Source: a virus. From it: a DNA stretch of 35,676 nucleotides. The notes under the pieces were generated by a model. The model was given only the letters and a program-made list of their open reading frames with translations. It was not told the DNA's origin and made no database searches. Of this stretch, positions 14,875 to 23,561 are shown piece by piece. The position numbers and the translations under genes were made by a program. Numbering within the stretch: position 1 is the stretch's first letter; the number at the start of each line of letters is the position of its first letter. Location: positions 1 through 35,676 of IMG/VR virus record IMGVR_UViG_3300024518_000016; one strand, 5' to 3'.

Positions 14875-16796
14875 TGCCATTAACTGGAGTAAGACCACAG
14901 AATTTCCAAGGTGCGCAGCCACTAAACCGGCTTCCAAGTCTGGGTGGTAATCAGCTTTTGCAACAGCAGCAAAACTTCCAAGTATTGCCGCAAAATAACC
15001 AGCAAGGCAACCTAGGATTGCCCCCCACTGGATTAATTGGGGCAGAGGCGGCTTTAGGTACTGGCTTTCAGTCTGCCGCTGGCAGTCTTGCGCAAAGAAA
15101 CCAGCAAGCAAGAGCCGACTTGTTCAACCAAAGTAACTTAGGCTTAGGCGCGCTGCAGCAAGGGTTGGAGCGTTCAGGCCAGTTTAGTGAGCAAGCAATT
15201 AGTGGTCTTGGCCTGAATATGCAATCTGTGCTTAAGCAGATGGGCATAGCTGGCAACACACTTACAGGTACACAGCGCGATGTATTAGGGCAATTAAGTT
15301 CTGGGCAAGAACGATTAAATCTAAATCAGAGAGGAGGTTTAAATCAATTACAACAAGGAGCTGGCGCATTACAAGGAGCTAGGCAGCAAGGCTTTGATCA
15401 GTTAGGGCAGGGTATAGGAGCCTTACAGGGTGCTCAGCAGCAAGGGTTAGGGCATTTAGGTCAAGGCATTGGTGCGCTAGATCAAACTCAGCAGCAAGCA
15501 CTACAGCAGTTAGGGTTAGGTGTAACTGGATTGCAAACAGGTCAGCGGCAAGGTCTTGAGGCCATAGGGCAGGCGATAAGTGCAGGTGCTGGCGGGTTGC
15601 AAGAGTTTATCCCAGCGGGACAGCAAGCACAGCAACAGCAAGCGGCAATGTCAGGCGCTTTAGGTGCAGAAGCTCAGGCTCAGGCAATAGCAGACTTTCA
15701 AGCATCACCGGCTCAGGCATTTTTGCAAGAGCACGGCGAAAGGGCAATTACAAGGAATGCAGCGGCAACTGGCGGATTAGGTGGTGCAAGAGTATTGCAG
15801 GAGCTTCAACGGCATGGTGTAGGTTTAGCAGCTCAAGACTTCGACAATCAATTTAACAGATTGGGTGCTGTTACTGGAAGTGGTTTACAGGCAGCTGGGC
15901 AGGTTGGTCAATTAAGAGGGCAGCAAGCCGGATTGTCTAGCAACTTGATTGGAAACATGGCGCAAGCTCAAGGTCAGCTGCAGGGTCAGGGTGCAAACCT
16001 TGTAAGCAATATTGGTCAGGCTCAAGGTCAGTTAACGGGTCAAGGCGCTAATATGATTGGGCAGTTAGGGCAGGCTGAAAGTCAGTTAAGAGGGCAAGGC
16101 GCAAGCTTGGCTAGCAATCTAGGTCAAGCGGAGGGTCAGTTGCATGGGCAAGGCGCTAATTTAATGTCTCAATTAGGTCAGGCAGGTGCTCAGCTAAGTA
16201 GTCAGGGTGCTAATGTTATTGGTCAACTTGGACAAGCAAGAAGTGGAGTTGAACAGCAGCGAGCTAACTTGATAAACCAGTTTGGTTCACAGCAAGCGAA
16301 CATCCAGCAGCAGCAGGGCATTACTGAATTACAAGCGGCTCAAAACCAGTTAGCAGCACAGCAGCAACTCGGGTCACAACTTGGTCAGCTTAGTTCTCAG
16401 CTAGGCGGTAGAGAGGCAGACTTAGCGCAACGTACTGGTGAGATATCAGCGGCAGGTAGGACAAGAGCTGGCGAGCAAATAGCTCAATCAATTAGCAGTA
16501 CAACTAGCTCACTGGCTAGCTTGGCTCAACAACAAGGCGCGGGACTAAGTGATATCACTGGGCAAGGTGCGGGCAATATAGCACAATTGTTAGCAGGACT
16601 AGGGCAGCAAACAGGAGCAAGCCAGGAGCAGCTAGCTCAATTACTGTCTAACTTGGCCGTGGGTCAGTCAGGGCAAATAGCATCACTGCCTCAAGTTCAG
16701 TTTAACGCAGGTCCGAGCCATTTAGGTCAGTTGGGTAGTATTGCTGGCGGCATGGGTGGAATTTTAACGGCAGTCGATGACTTCCAAAGGAGTTAA
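14874..16796 (+). CDS. Gln/Gly-rich repeat ejection protein, P22 gp20 position
   Basis: This 640-residue, very Gln/Gly/Leu-rich protein lies where P22 has gp20, an ejected pilot protein. It holds two arrays of 18-residue repeats: residues 155-226 (units like GFDQLGQGIGALQGAQQQ) and 367-456 (units like GQLTGQGANMIGQLGQAE). A more conserved core around FQASPAQAFLQEHGERAITR lies between them. Eighteen residues equal five alpha-helical turns, so each array should form one helix with a constant face. The start overlaps the preceding stop by one base. It probably helps form a conduit across the cell envelope; this is inference from position. Confidence 0.7.
   Translation: MPLTGVRPQNFQGAQPLNRLPSLGGNQLLQQQQNFQVLPQNNQQGNLGLPPTGLIGAEAALGTGFQSAAGSLAQRNQQARADLFNQSNLGLGALQQGLERSGQFSEQAISGLGLNMQSVLKQMGIAGNTLTGTQRDVLGQLSSGQERLNLNQRGGLNQLQQGAGALQGARQQGFDQLGQGIGALQGAQQQGLGHLGQGIGALDQTQQQALQQLGLGVTGLQTGQRQGLEAIGQAISAGAGGLQEFIPAGQQAQQQQAAMSGALGAEAQAQAIADFQASPAQAFLQEHGERAITRNAAATGGLGGARVLQELQRHGVGLAAQDFDNQFNRLGAVTGSGLQAAGQVGQLRGQQAGLSSNLIGNMAQAQGQLQGQGANLVSNIGQAQGQLTGQGANMIGQLGQAESQLRGQGASLASNLGQAEGQLHGQGANLMSQLGQAGAQLSSQGANVIGQLGQARSGVEQQRANLINQFGSQQANIQQQQGITELQAAQNQLAAQQQLGSQLGQLSSQLGGREADLAQRTGEISAAGRTRAGEQIAQSISSTTSSLASLAQQQGAGLSDITGQGAGNIAQLLAGLGQQTGASQEQLAQLLSNLAVGQSGQIASLPQVQFNAGPSHLGQLGSIAGGMGGILTAVDDFQRS
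15336..15551 (+). repeat. Tandem 54-bp repeats, array 1 (18-residue units)
   Basis: Four in-frame units of 54 bases encode residues 155-226 of the gp20-position protein, each beginning with Gly or Ala and ending in Gln. A fifth, degraded unit follows from 15552. The copies differ at the DNA level, so the array is old or maintained by selection on the protein. Confidence 0.8.
15972..16241 (+). repeat. Tandem 54-bp repeats, array 2 (18-residue units)
   Basis: Five in-frame units of 54 bases encode residues 367-456 with the pattern (G/S/A)QL-x2-QGA(N/S)-x4-(L/I)GQA-x. Degenerate copies flank the array on both sides. The pattern differs from array 1 but has the same 18-residue period. Confidence 0.85.
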
Positions 16797-16799
16797 ATA

Positions 16800-17972
16800 A
16801 TGACTAATGGATTAGGTGGTATAGGTTTAGCGTTATCAGGTTTTGCGGCTGGCTTATCAGGGCAAGGAGCGCAGTTTGCAGCAAGACAGCAGCAAGTAAG
16901 AGCTATTGATAACAAGAGAGTTCAGGAACAAATAAAAAAGAATAAGGCTTTAGAAGTTGAGCGGCAGAAGACTGTTTTTACAGATAGTGCAGCGGCTTTA
17001 GATCTGGCTAAGCAAGGACGTTTTGAAGATGTTGTTAGACTTGGCCAAACAAGAATGGAGGCATCAAAGGCGTTTCCAGACGCCGACTTCAAAGACACTG
17101 AAGTGCTTTTAGACTTATCAACTTTAGCAGCTCAAGGGAATAAGGAGGCAGCTGACCGGCTTATTAAGTCTCTTGAGAGTAACGTTACTTTAGGCCAAAG
17201 TATTGGTGTTCTCGAAAAGCCAAAAGAGCGTAAAACGGAACATAAGATTGTTGATGGGCAAGTGGTGTCAATTGATCCAGTAACGGGCCAGGGTACAGCG
17301 TCGCCAATACAAAATTTACAGCAAGATGCTGGAAAAGATGCCGATAGAGCATTGCGAGAGAGAGAGCTTACGCTTAAAGAGGGTGCAGAGAGAAGACAGA
17401 ATCTAAAACTTTCTTCCGGTCTTGAAAAGCGCTTAGGCGAAGCTCAAGACTTAGCTATACAGGCGCAAAGAGATGCGAATGGATTTGACAATTTAGCTGA
17501 TGACTTTGAGCGTTTGAATCTCGAGGGCGGCTTAGCGTCTACTGTTTCGGAAACATTCAAAAGCCTGTTAGGTTCTCAGGATGCGGTGACAGAATTTAGG
17601 CGCAGATTTAATACTGTTAGATTGTCGGAGGGGATGAAAAATCTACCCATTGGTCCTGCTTCTGATAAAGATGTTGAGCTAGCATTCAAGGGTGTTCCAA
17701 AAGAGAACGCAAGTGCAGAACAGGTTTCTTCATTCTTGAGGGGCGCTGCTAAAATCGCTAGATTCCAAGCGGGATTCAATCAGTTTAAGTCCGACTTTAT
17801 TTCCAGCAAGAGCACAGGAAAGGGATTGAATCAGTCTTGGCGTAAAAAGTTCAAATCACCAAAATTAAAGCGAAAAGTTACAACGGCAGAGATTTATGCA
17901 ACAGCTCAGAATAGAAACATGGCACCTTCTGAAGTAGCAGAACGCTTAGGCGTATCATTAGGGGACTTATAA
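16800..17972 (+). CDS. Third ejection-type virion protein, 390 aa
   Basis: The N-terminus (LGGIGLALSGFAAGLSGQGAQF) is a Gly/Ala-rich hydrophobic segment like those of internal virion proteins. It is followed by a basic coiled coil (QQQVRAIDNKRVQEQIKKNK) and a helical charged region to about residue 210. The C-terminal third contains FRRRFNTVRLSEGMKNLP, PASDKDVELAFKGVPKENAS and FKSDFI, a pattern I recall from podoviral structural proteins placed next to gp20-type genes. The role is probably DNA delivery across the envelope; the exact family is unassigned. Start ATG 16800 overlaps no gene; the stop overlaps the next ATG. Confidence 0.6.
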   Translation: MTNGLGGIGLALSGFAAGLSGQGAQFAARQQQVRAIDNKRVQEQIKKNKALEVERQKTVFTDSAAALDLAKQGRFEDVVRLGQTRMEASKAFPDADFKDTEVLLDLSTLAAQGNKEAADRLIKSLESNVTLGQSIGVLEKPKERKTEHKIVDGQVVSIDPVTGQGTASPIQNLQQDAGKDADRALRERELTLKEGAERRQNLKLSSGLEKRLGEAQDLAIQAQRDANGFDNLADDFERLNLEGGLASTVSETFKSLLGSQDAVTEFRRRFNTVRLSEGMKNLPIGPASDKDVELAFKGVPKENASAEQVSSFLRGAAKIARFQAGFNQFKSDFISSKSTGKGLNQSWRKKFKSPKLKRKVTTAEIYATAQNRNMAPSEVAERLGVSLGDL

Positions 17973-20119
17973 TGACGGATCTTTTTGACGAGCTGCAAGA
18001 TAAGGACTTTAGTTCTGCTATAAAAGCCACTAGAAAGCAAGGTGGTGATTTACTGGATGAACTAACGGCAGGAGAGGCAACTTTAGAAGACCAGCGAGTT
18101 GAGCAAGCAACAATGGATGCTCAGCAAAGGAGAGAGTTTGAAGAGGAAGGAAGGCGGCAACAAGAGATAGACCGGCTTAATCCCTTTGAGCGTTTTGCAG
18201 TCGGTGCAGGTCGTGGCTTAACTACTTTAGGCCGTGGCGTTGGTCTTGTTGATCAAGAAGATCCTGCAACTAAGGAAGCATTCCAGCGTCTTGAGAAAGA
18301 AAGCTTAGCCGCTACTGTTGGAGAGATAACGGGGGAGGCCGCGCCATTCATTGCGGCAGCTCCATTAGCTGGGTTAGGTGCAGGTGCTGGCGCTCTTACA
18401 TCAACTGGCGCAAGGGTTGCGGCGGCAACTGGATTGGGCGCTTTAGAAGGTGGTGTTATTGCTAAAGGCAAGGGCGGCAGTTTAGGACAAATAATAACAG
18501 GAAGCGGTACAGGTGCTGTGATAAGTGGTGCTGCAGAGGCTGTAATGCCAAGTATTTTAAGAGGCGCTGGCAAACTGTTTAATAAATTGCGTAGGCAGCC
18601 AAAAGGACCGCTACTCACTCCAGATGGAACGCCTACACCTGAATTGCAGAAAGCACTTGATGACACTGGAACTAGCTTTGATGATCTAACCAGCAAGGCT
18701 TTTGCTGATACTAATATTGAAGGAGTAAATCCAGAACACGCGGCAAGAGAGGCTAGATTTAAAGAGCAAGGAATACCGGCGTCAATGGGGGATATTACTC
18801 AGGACTCAGCACAGCAAGCAACAGAGCAAAGGCTAATTAGTCAGGCGTCAGGAGATGGCACGGAGCCTCTAAGGCAGTTTAAAAAGGATCAAAGTGAATC
18901 GTTTAAAAATAAGATAGAGGGCTTTATTGATGAACTAGGTGTTCCCGACGAAACAGGCGATGCTATCAAGGATGCTATATCTGGGCGTAAGTCACTTCTC
19001 ACGAAAGAGAAGAATGCACTATATAAAGAAGTTTCAGAAGCAACAGCTAGCACTGGTCAAATACCTATACTCACTGATTCAATCATAGATGCTGTTCCTG
19101 ATAAGCTAACAATGGAACAAGTAGGAGAGATTACAGGAACTCAAGTCGGAGCAATAGAGAATGCTTTAGTTAGATTTGGTATTAATAGTGATCCTAGGGC
19201 AGTTGCCAAATTTGAGGGCGCAGGAAAAACATTCTCGCCGTTAACGCTGGGTAATTTTGATGACTTCAGGAAAGTTTTAAATGCTGCAATGCGTGGTGAT
19301 CCAAGCGGACAGACAACTGTTATAGCTAAGCCAATTTTAGACGCATTAGATAGTGAAGCTGATATTATTGCAAAGTCTCTTGAGAAGTCTGGCGCTAGTA
19401 TGGGCGAGGATGTTCTATCGACTCTTAAAAACGCAAGGCAGCGAGTAAGAGAATTAAAGACTGAATTCTCCCCTCAATCAATAACGGGTAGATTGATTGA
19501 CGTTAAAAAGGACGGTGTTAGTCCGGTGATTGAAGCCTCAAAAATCAGCAATGAATTATTGAAAAAATCAGCACCGATAGAAAACCTACAGCGCACACTG
19601 TCAACGCTCCACAAGTCAGGCAAGGAAGGAATAAAAGCTATTAAAAACCTTCAGGCATCTGTGGTGTTAAATGCTTTGGAAGCATCACTTAAAGCTCCAT
19701 CAAGGAAGACTGACGGTGTAGAGTTGGTAGGCGGCATCCCATTTGCAAAAGTACTATCTGACTTGGGTGATGATAAGTTAAAGCTTTTGTTTAAGGGTAA
19801 TGAGAAAGCATTAAACCGCTTACTTAACTTTAAGCAAACAGCTCTTGATATGAGTCCAAGAGCTGACGCAATTCCAAAAGGTTCCGCATCTGTTATACTG
19901 GACGTGGTTAACTCGCTAGGCCGTTCTCCAGTGCTGGCCCCTTTTAGAGATGGGGTAAGGTTTGTTGTGAATGCAGGAAAGGACGAACGTGCAGCAATAA
20001 AAGCAATAAACGCAAAGCCAGAAGTTAAAAGAGCAATGAGCTTATTGGAGAGAAATTTTCCAAACATCGCTAGTTCGTTAAGTATAGCGGGAACTGTTCC
20101 ACTAGAGGGAGAAAAGTAA
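17972..20119 (+). CDS. Large ejection protein, P22 gp16 position
   Basis: This 715-residue protein starts with an acidic polar region. NPFERFAVGAGRGLTTLGRG (about residues 70-89) follows, then a long Gly/Ala-rich hydrophobic stretch from about 110 to 200 (GEITGEAAPFIAAAPLAGLG) able to enter a membrane. The remainder is helical and soluble. Internal virion proteins of P22-like and related podoviruses share this order: hydrophobic Gly/Ala segment, then a long helical domain. In P22, gp16 acts in DNA entry. No lytic transglycosylase motif is visible. It is the last gene before the tail proteins and starts on the last base of the preceding gene. Confidence 0.68.
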   Translation: MTDLFDELQDKDFSSAIKATRKQGGDLLDELTAGEATLEDQRVEQATMDAQQRREFEEEGRRQQEIDRLNPFERFAVGAGRGLTTLGRGVGLVDQEDPATKEAFQRLEKESLAATVGEITGEAAPFIAAAPLAGLGAGAGALTSTGARVAAATGLGALEGGVIAKGKGGSLGQIITGSGTGAVISGAAEAVMPSILRGAGKLFNKLRRQPKGPLLTPDGTPTPELQKALDDTGTSFDDLTSKAFADTNIEGVNPEHAAREARFKEQGIPASMGDITQDSAQQATEQRLISQASGDGTEPLRQFKKDQSESFKNKIEGFIDELGVPDETGDAIKDAISGRKSLLTKEKNALYKEVSEATASTGQIPILTDSIIDAVPDKLTMEQVGEITGTQVGAIENALVRFGINSDPRAVAKFEGAGKTFSPLTLGNFDDFRKVLNAAMRGDPSGQTTVIAKPILDALDSEADIIAKSLEKSGASMGEDVLSTLKNARQRVRELKTEFSPQSITGRLIDVKKDGVSPVIEASKISNELLKKSAPIENLQRTLSTLHKSGKEGIKAIKNLQASVVLNALEASLKAPSRKTDGVELVGGIPFAKVLSDLGDDKLKLLFKGNEKALNRLLNFKQTALDMSPRADAIPKGSASVILDVVNSLGRSPVLAPFRDGVRFVVNAGKDERAAIKAINAKPEVKRAMSLLERNFPNIASSLSIAGTVPLEGEK

Positions 20120-20120
20120 G

Positions 20121-21314
20121 ATGGCTAGATTTGGCACTATAGGGGACCAGTTCTCAGATGATAGCGGTAATCCGTTAGTAAATGGCAAGCTTGAGTTTTT
20201 TGAATCTGGTACTACTACTCAAAAAAATACTTATGCTGATATTAATTTAACAATACCTAACACTAACCCTGTTATCTTGACAGGAGCAGGAAGGCAGCCG
20301 AATATCTTCTTTGATGGTTCTGCAAGAGTTGTTTTATCAAAAAATGATGATACGCAGATTGAAGTCAGAGATCCAATAGGCAGTAGTGATAGTGATGGCG
20401 TGTTTAGCTCATGGAACGCACTAACAACTTACAATACATCAAATATAGTTGAGGCAAGTGATGGTCTTTTTTATATTTCTATAACTGACGGCAATCAAGG
20501 GAATGATCCCACGTCATCGCCTGCAAATTGGACAGAGATTAGATTTACTCGTCAATGGAATGTCAACGAGAGCTATTCCATTGAGAGAATTGTAGCGGCT
20601 AGCAATGGGCTATTGTATAAATCTGTAGTGAATAATAATCTAGGCAATGATCCGATACTTGATACCACTAATACTAATTGGGAGCCTGCTGTAAATCAGT
20701 TTTTATCTCCATCAATTGTAGATGCAAAGTTAACTCTAAAGGATGATAAGACTTTTTATTTTGGTGACGATGAAGACTTTGTTATGTACATAGACTCAGC
20801 CACTGACATCGTTAATTATCAGCTTCTCACAGCTAACGGGATTTTTTGGAAAAATGCAGCAGGCCAAGATTTATTTGCTGCCGATCAAAGCAGCGGCTAT
20901 TTCTTTTATGAAGGTGCTCTTAAGCTTTTCTCTACCGCATCAGGCGCTAATGTTAACGGTCTTCTTTTTGCAACTGGTGATCTTTATGAGAATAGTGCAA
21001 GCCTTGTAACTAGATATGTAAGGATGGATGCTCAGGCAGACAAAACAAACTTAAACAACGGAGACACTCTTGTAGCTGGCAATAACTCAAATTGTGACAC
21101 AACAACAGCAGCCTTCACGCTTAACTTGCCAGCATCGCCAAGCGTTGACGACAAGTTATGGTTTAGGGATGTTCAAGGGAACTGGGCAACGAATAATTTA
21201 ACTGTAGGCCGTAATGGTCAGTTGATTCTAAATTCAGCTACGGATTTAGTTCTTAATGTGGACTTCCTAGCGATAGGGTTAATATTTACTAGCGGCGGTT
21301 GGGCTTATATATGA
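20121..21314 (+). CDS. Modular tail fibre or spike protein
   Basis: This 397-residue protein has three parts. Residues 1-87 (DDSGNPLVNGKLEFFESGTT then NPVILTGAGRQPNIFFDGSA) match the N-terminal virion-attachment domain common in podoviral tailspikes. Residues about 95-190 hold two copies of a roughly 48-residue unit, each with W-N-x4-Y, a strand, a Y-x-S strand, GNDP and a closing N-W. These resemble small CBM5/12-type carbohydrate-binding modules. The C-terminal 100 residues (GDTLVAGNNSNCDTTTAAFTLNL to GGWAYI) match a cap domain found at fibre ends. No enzyme domain is visible, so it probably binds surface polysaccharide. Its stop overlaps the next gene's ATG. Confidence 0.75.
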   Translation: MARFGTIGDQFSDDSGNPLVNGKLEFFESGTTTQKNTYADINLTIPNTNPVILTGAGRQPNIFFDGSARVVLSKNDDTQIEVRDPIGSSDSDGVFSSWNALTTYNTSNIVEASDGLFYISITDGNQGNDPTSSPANWTEIRFTRQWNVNESYSIERIVAASNGLLYKSVVNNNLGNDPILDTTNTNWEPAVNQFLSPSIVDAKLTLKDDKTFYFGDDEDFVMYIDSATDIVNYQLLTANGIFWKNAAGQDLFAADQSSGYFFYEGALKLFSTASGANVNGLLFATGDLYENSASLVTRYVRMDAQADKTNLNNGDTLVAGNNSNCDTTTAAFTLNLPASPSVDDKLWFRDVQGNWATNNLTVGRNGQLILNSATDLVLNVDFLAIGLIFTSGGWAYI

Positions 21315-21790
21315 GTTTATTATCGAACTTGTTAGGAGGCGATTCGGGTGGCGGTAGTGCATACTTCCCTTCATCTATAACGCCATCGCTTTCAAATATA
21401 GGAACCTCTACAGGAGCATATGCTGATTGGTTTAATAGTATAAGTGTTGTCGCCGACAATACTTTTCAAGTCGCTTTTACTTCATCTCAAAAAGGAATCA
21501 TTCAGGCTTTATCTATATACAATAACGGCAATACTACTGCTGTTTTTGATGTAAAGGTGACTCTTGACGGAACAGTATTTAACTTATCTGAAACATTAAA
21601 TGGTTATGCTTCTTCTTCTGTTTTTATGTCTATATTTGGGGTATGGGGAAGTAATAGTAACTCTACACCATCTATAGACTTGCTTGGACTTGAATCGATA
21701 CCTTTTGAGACTGATATGAAAGTTGAGATTAAAGCTCCTATAGCTTCAGGAACTTATAAAATGGCTATTAAATATGTGGAGGTGGATTGA
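21311..21790 (+). CDS. Beta-rich repeat-domain protein, A type
   Basis: This 159-residue protein starts at ATG 21311, overlapping the tail-protein TGA; the in-frame TTG at 21299 is less likely. It carries one copy of a beta-rich domain seen four times in 21311-23156. Landmarks are SAYFPSSI, SQKGIIQALSIYN, VKVTLDGTVFN, FMSIFGVWG, LESIPFETDMKVEIKAP and KYVEV at the end. This A-type copy is closest to the C-terminal half of the next protein. Placement after the tail fibre suggests a receptor-binding or fibre-tip role; no known family is recognised. Confidence 0.65.
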   Translation: MSLLSNLLGGDSGGGSAYFPSSITPSLSNIGTSTGAYADWFNSISVVADNTFQVAFTSSQKGIIQALSIYNNGNTTAVFDVKVTLDGTVFNLSETLNGYASSSVFMSIFGVWGSNSNSTPSIDLLGLESIPFETDMKVEIKAPIASGTYKMAIKYVEVD

Positions 21791-22701
21791 TGACATTATT
21801 TACTGATTTATTAAATACTGGTCCTGGAACTGACTATTTCCCGTCAACTATTTTTCAGCAAAATATGGACTGTGACTTTGCGGCAGATAACGGGGGTTCA
21901 GGAGTAAAGTTTAATGGCACTACCACAACATCATACCAGACTATATTTAGCTATACTGGCAAAGGAATACTGCAAGCTTTGGCTTATGTTGAAAGCTCAG
22001 GTTCTACTACTGGTTGCACAACTAGAATAACTATAGATGGGTCCGTCTTTACTCTTGTAAGAGCTGGGACTGATCATGGTATAAGGTATGTCGGGCAATG
22101 GGCTAGCGAAATTAAAACAGCTACAGCTCCCCCGTCGATAGTTCTTGTCGGGTTAGAAGCTATACCGTTTAATACATCAATTCTAGTTGAACATATAGCG
22201 TCTAACGCTGGGCGGAATTTTGACTTTGTTTACAAATATATTGAGGCTGACTCAAGCAAGGGTAGCTCTTATTTCCCCTCAACATTAAGCAATACATTAT
22301 CTACGCTTGGGGAAGATAATCTATACATGGATTCTGTAGAGGTTGGCACAACAACTGGTGATGGAACATTTAACACTGTTACAAATATTACAAAAAAAGG
22401 AATAATTCAGTCGTTATCGATTCGCAATACTGGCGCAACTACAAACACTATCGATGTAAGAATAACAATAGATGGTACAGTGTTTAATATATCAGAGACA
22501 ATGACCAATGCAGCGGGCGGATCATCGTTTATGTCTATATTTGGTGTGTGGGGGCAGGCGGGAACAGCATCGCCATTTTTCAGAGCTGAAAACGTAGGAT
22601 ATGAGTCAATACCATTTGATACTGAATACAAGGTTGAAATAAAAGCTCCTATAGCTGCTGGTGTTATCTCCTTTGGCCAAAGATATGTGGAGGTTCAATA
22701 A
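21790..22701 (+). CDS. Two-domain beta-rich protein (B-A type)
   Basis: This 303-residue protein is a fusion of two related domains. Residues about 1-152 (FTDLLNTGPGTDYFPSTI, TTSYQTIFSYTGKGILQAL, RITIDGSVF, LEAIPFNTSI, YKYIEA) match the protein at 22701. Residues about 155-303 (GSSYFPSTL, KKGIIQSLSIRN, VRITIDGTVFN, FMSIFGVWG, YESIPFDTEYKVEIKAP) match the protein at 21311. ATG 21790 overlaps the preceding TGA. The order A, B-A, B over three genes suggests duplication followed by fusion. The role is probably as for its neighbours: a tail-associated binding protein. Confidence 0.65.
   Translation: MTLFTDLLNTGPGTDYFPSTIFQQNMDCDFAADNGGSGVKFNGTTTTSYQTIFSYTGKGILQALAYVESSGSTTGCTTRITIDGSVFTLVRAGTDHGIRYVGQWASEIKTATAPPSIVLVGLEAIPFNTSILVEHIASNAGRNFDFVYKYIEADSSKGSSYFPSTLSNTLSTLGEDNLYMDSVEVGTTTGDGTFNTVTNITKKGIIQSLSIRNTGATTNTIDVRITIDGTVFNISETMTNAAGGSSFMSIFGVWGQAGTASPFFRAENVGYESIPFDTEYKVEIKAPIAAGVISFGQRYVEVQ
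21925..21965 (+). repeat. 41-bp exact repeat, copy 1
   Basis: Identical to 22842-22882. It encodes TTSYQTIFSYTGKG in both B-type domains. Exact DNA identity over 41 bases between domains that otherwise differ by many residues points to recent gene conversion or recombination at this segment. Confidence 0.9.
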
Positions 22702-23156
22702 TGACGTTATTTACAGATATTTTTAGCAATAGCGGTGGAGGCGCTGCATACACTCCCGATGTATTCATCCCGAGAAACACTACAGGATATACATTTGCTG
22801 GTAATTTTGGAGGTTCAGCAGTTCAATGGGTTGGTGGCCTAACAACATCATACCAGACTATATTTAGCTATACTGGCAAAGGTATTCTTCAGGGTTTAGC
22901 TATGACTGAGTTTTTATCTCTTGGGGCGATTTCTACAACTAAAATAACAATAGATGGGACGGCTTATATTTATTCTAGCACTGCAGGAAAAGAGTTAATG
23001 CTATTCGCTGGAGTTTGGAAGACAGAGCCTGGAGTGTTTAGCTTTATGCTTACGGGTGTAGAATCGATACCTTTTGAAACTGATATAAAAGTTGAAGCCC
23101 TTATGGATTCAGCTAAAAGTGCAATATTTATATACAAATATGTAAAGGTGGTTTAA
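22701..23156 (+). CDS. Beta-rich repeat-domain protein, B type
   Basis: This 151-residue protein holds one B-type copy: FTDIFSNSGGGAAYTPDVF, TTSYQTIFSYTGKGILQGL, KITIDGTAY, GVESIPFETDIKVEA and a closing YKYVKVV. It is closest to the N-terminal half of the 303-residue protein, with which it shares an exact 41-base DNA segment. The ATG shares its first base with the upstream stop. It is followed with no gap by the holin-like gene. Function is unknown; a tail-tip or receptor-binding role fits the position. Confidence 0.65.
   Translation: MTLFTDIFSNSGGGAAYTPDVFIPRNTTGYTFAGNFGGSAVQWVGGLTTSYQTIFSYTGKGILQGLAMTEFLSLGAISTTKITIDGTAYIYSSTAGKELMLFAGVWKTEPGVFSFMLTGVESIPFETDIKVEALMDSAKSAIFIYKYVKVV
22842..22882 (+). 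repeat. 41-bp exact repeat, copy 2
   Basis: Second copy of the segment at 21925-21965, in the same place of a paralogous domain 917 bases downstream. Confidence 0.9.
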
Positions 23157-23561
23157 ATGGGATTCTTTAGCTTAATGGGTGACGTACTCGGGACTGATAA
23201 AGGTCTTGATAGAACCTTTGATACTGCTAACCGTGTTGGTGGTTGGATTGATCGGCAGCAATACACAGATGAAGAGAAGGCAGAAGCTGGGCAGCTAAAA
23301 AGAGAATGGGGCTTAAGGCATTTTGAGGCGCTGTCAAAATTCAAAATAGCTCAGCGTATACTTGTTTTCAGTATCATGTTTTTTGTTGGATTCCTTCTTT
23401 TAAATCTGGTTGGCGCTATCTGGTTCGGGTCAAAAGAAACAATACTTCATTTTAAGGAGCTTCTTTTTAGTGACATAATTGCTTGGTCATTTGTTAGTGT
23501 TGTGAGTCTGTATACTGGAGGTGGCACAATTGAATCATTCAGGAAGAAAGTAAAAGCTTAG
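23157..23561 (+). CDS. Holin-like membrane protein (3TM holin type)
   Basis: This 134-residue protein has a soluble N-terminal half (GLDRTFDTANRVGGWIDRQQY, then EEKAEAGQLKREWGLRHFEAL). Two clear hydrophobic segments follow at about residues 66-90 (RILVFSIMFFVGFLLLNLVGAIWF) and 106-122 (IIAWSFVSVVSLYTGGG), with a basic C-terminus. Order and motifs fit the 3TM/GTA-type holin family, in which the amphipathic N-terminal part precedes the membrane hairpin. It would permeabilise the inner membrane at lysis. It follows the tail genes without a gap and its 3' end overlaps the convergent gene by four bases. Confidence 0.7.
   Translation: MGFFSLMGDVLGTDKGLDRTFDTANRVGGWIDRQQYTDEEKAEAGQLKREWGLRHFEALSKFKIAQRILVFSIMFFVGFLLLNLVGAIWFGSKETILHFKELLFSDIIAWSFVSVVSLYTGGGTIESFRKKVKA

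Noticed and set aside
15336-16241. CRISPR-like or noncoding tandem repeats
   Set aside because: The units are in frame, differ mainly at third positions and variable residues, and lie inside a long ORF, so they are protein repeats.
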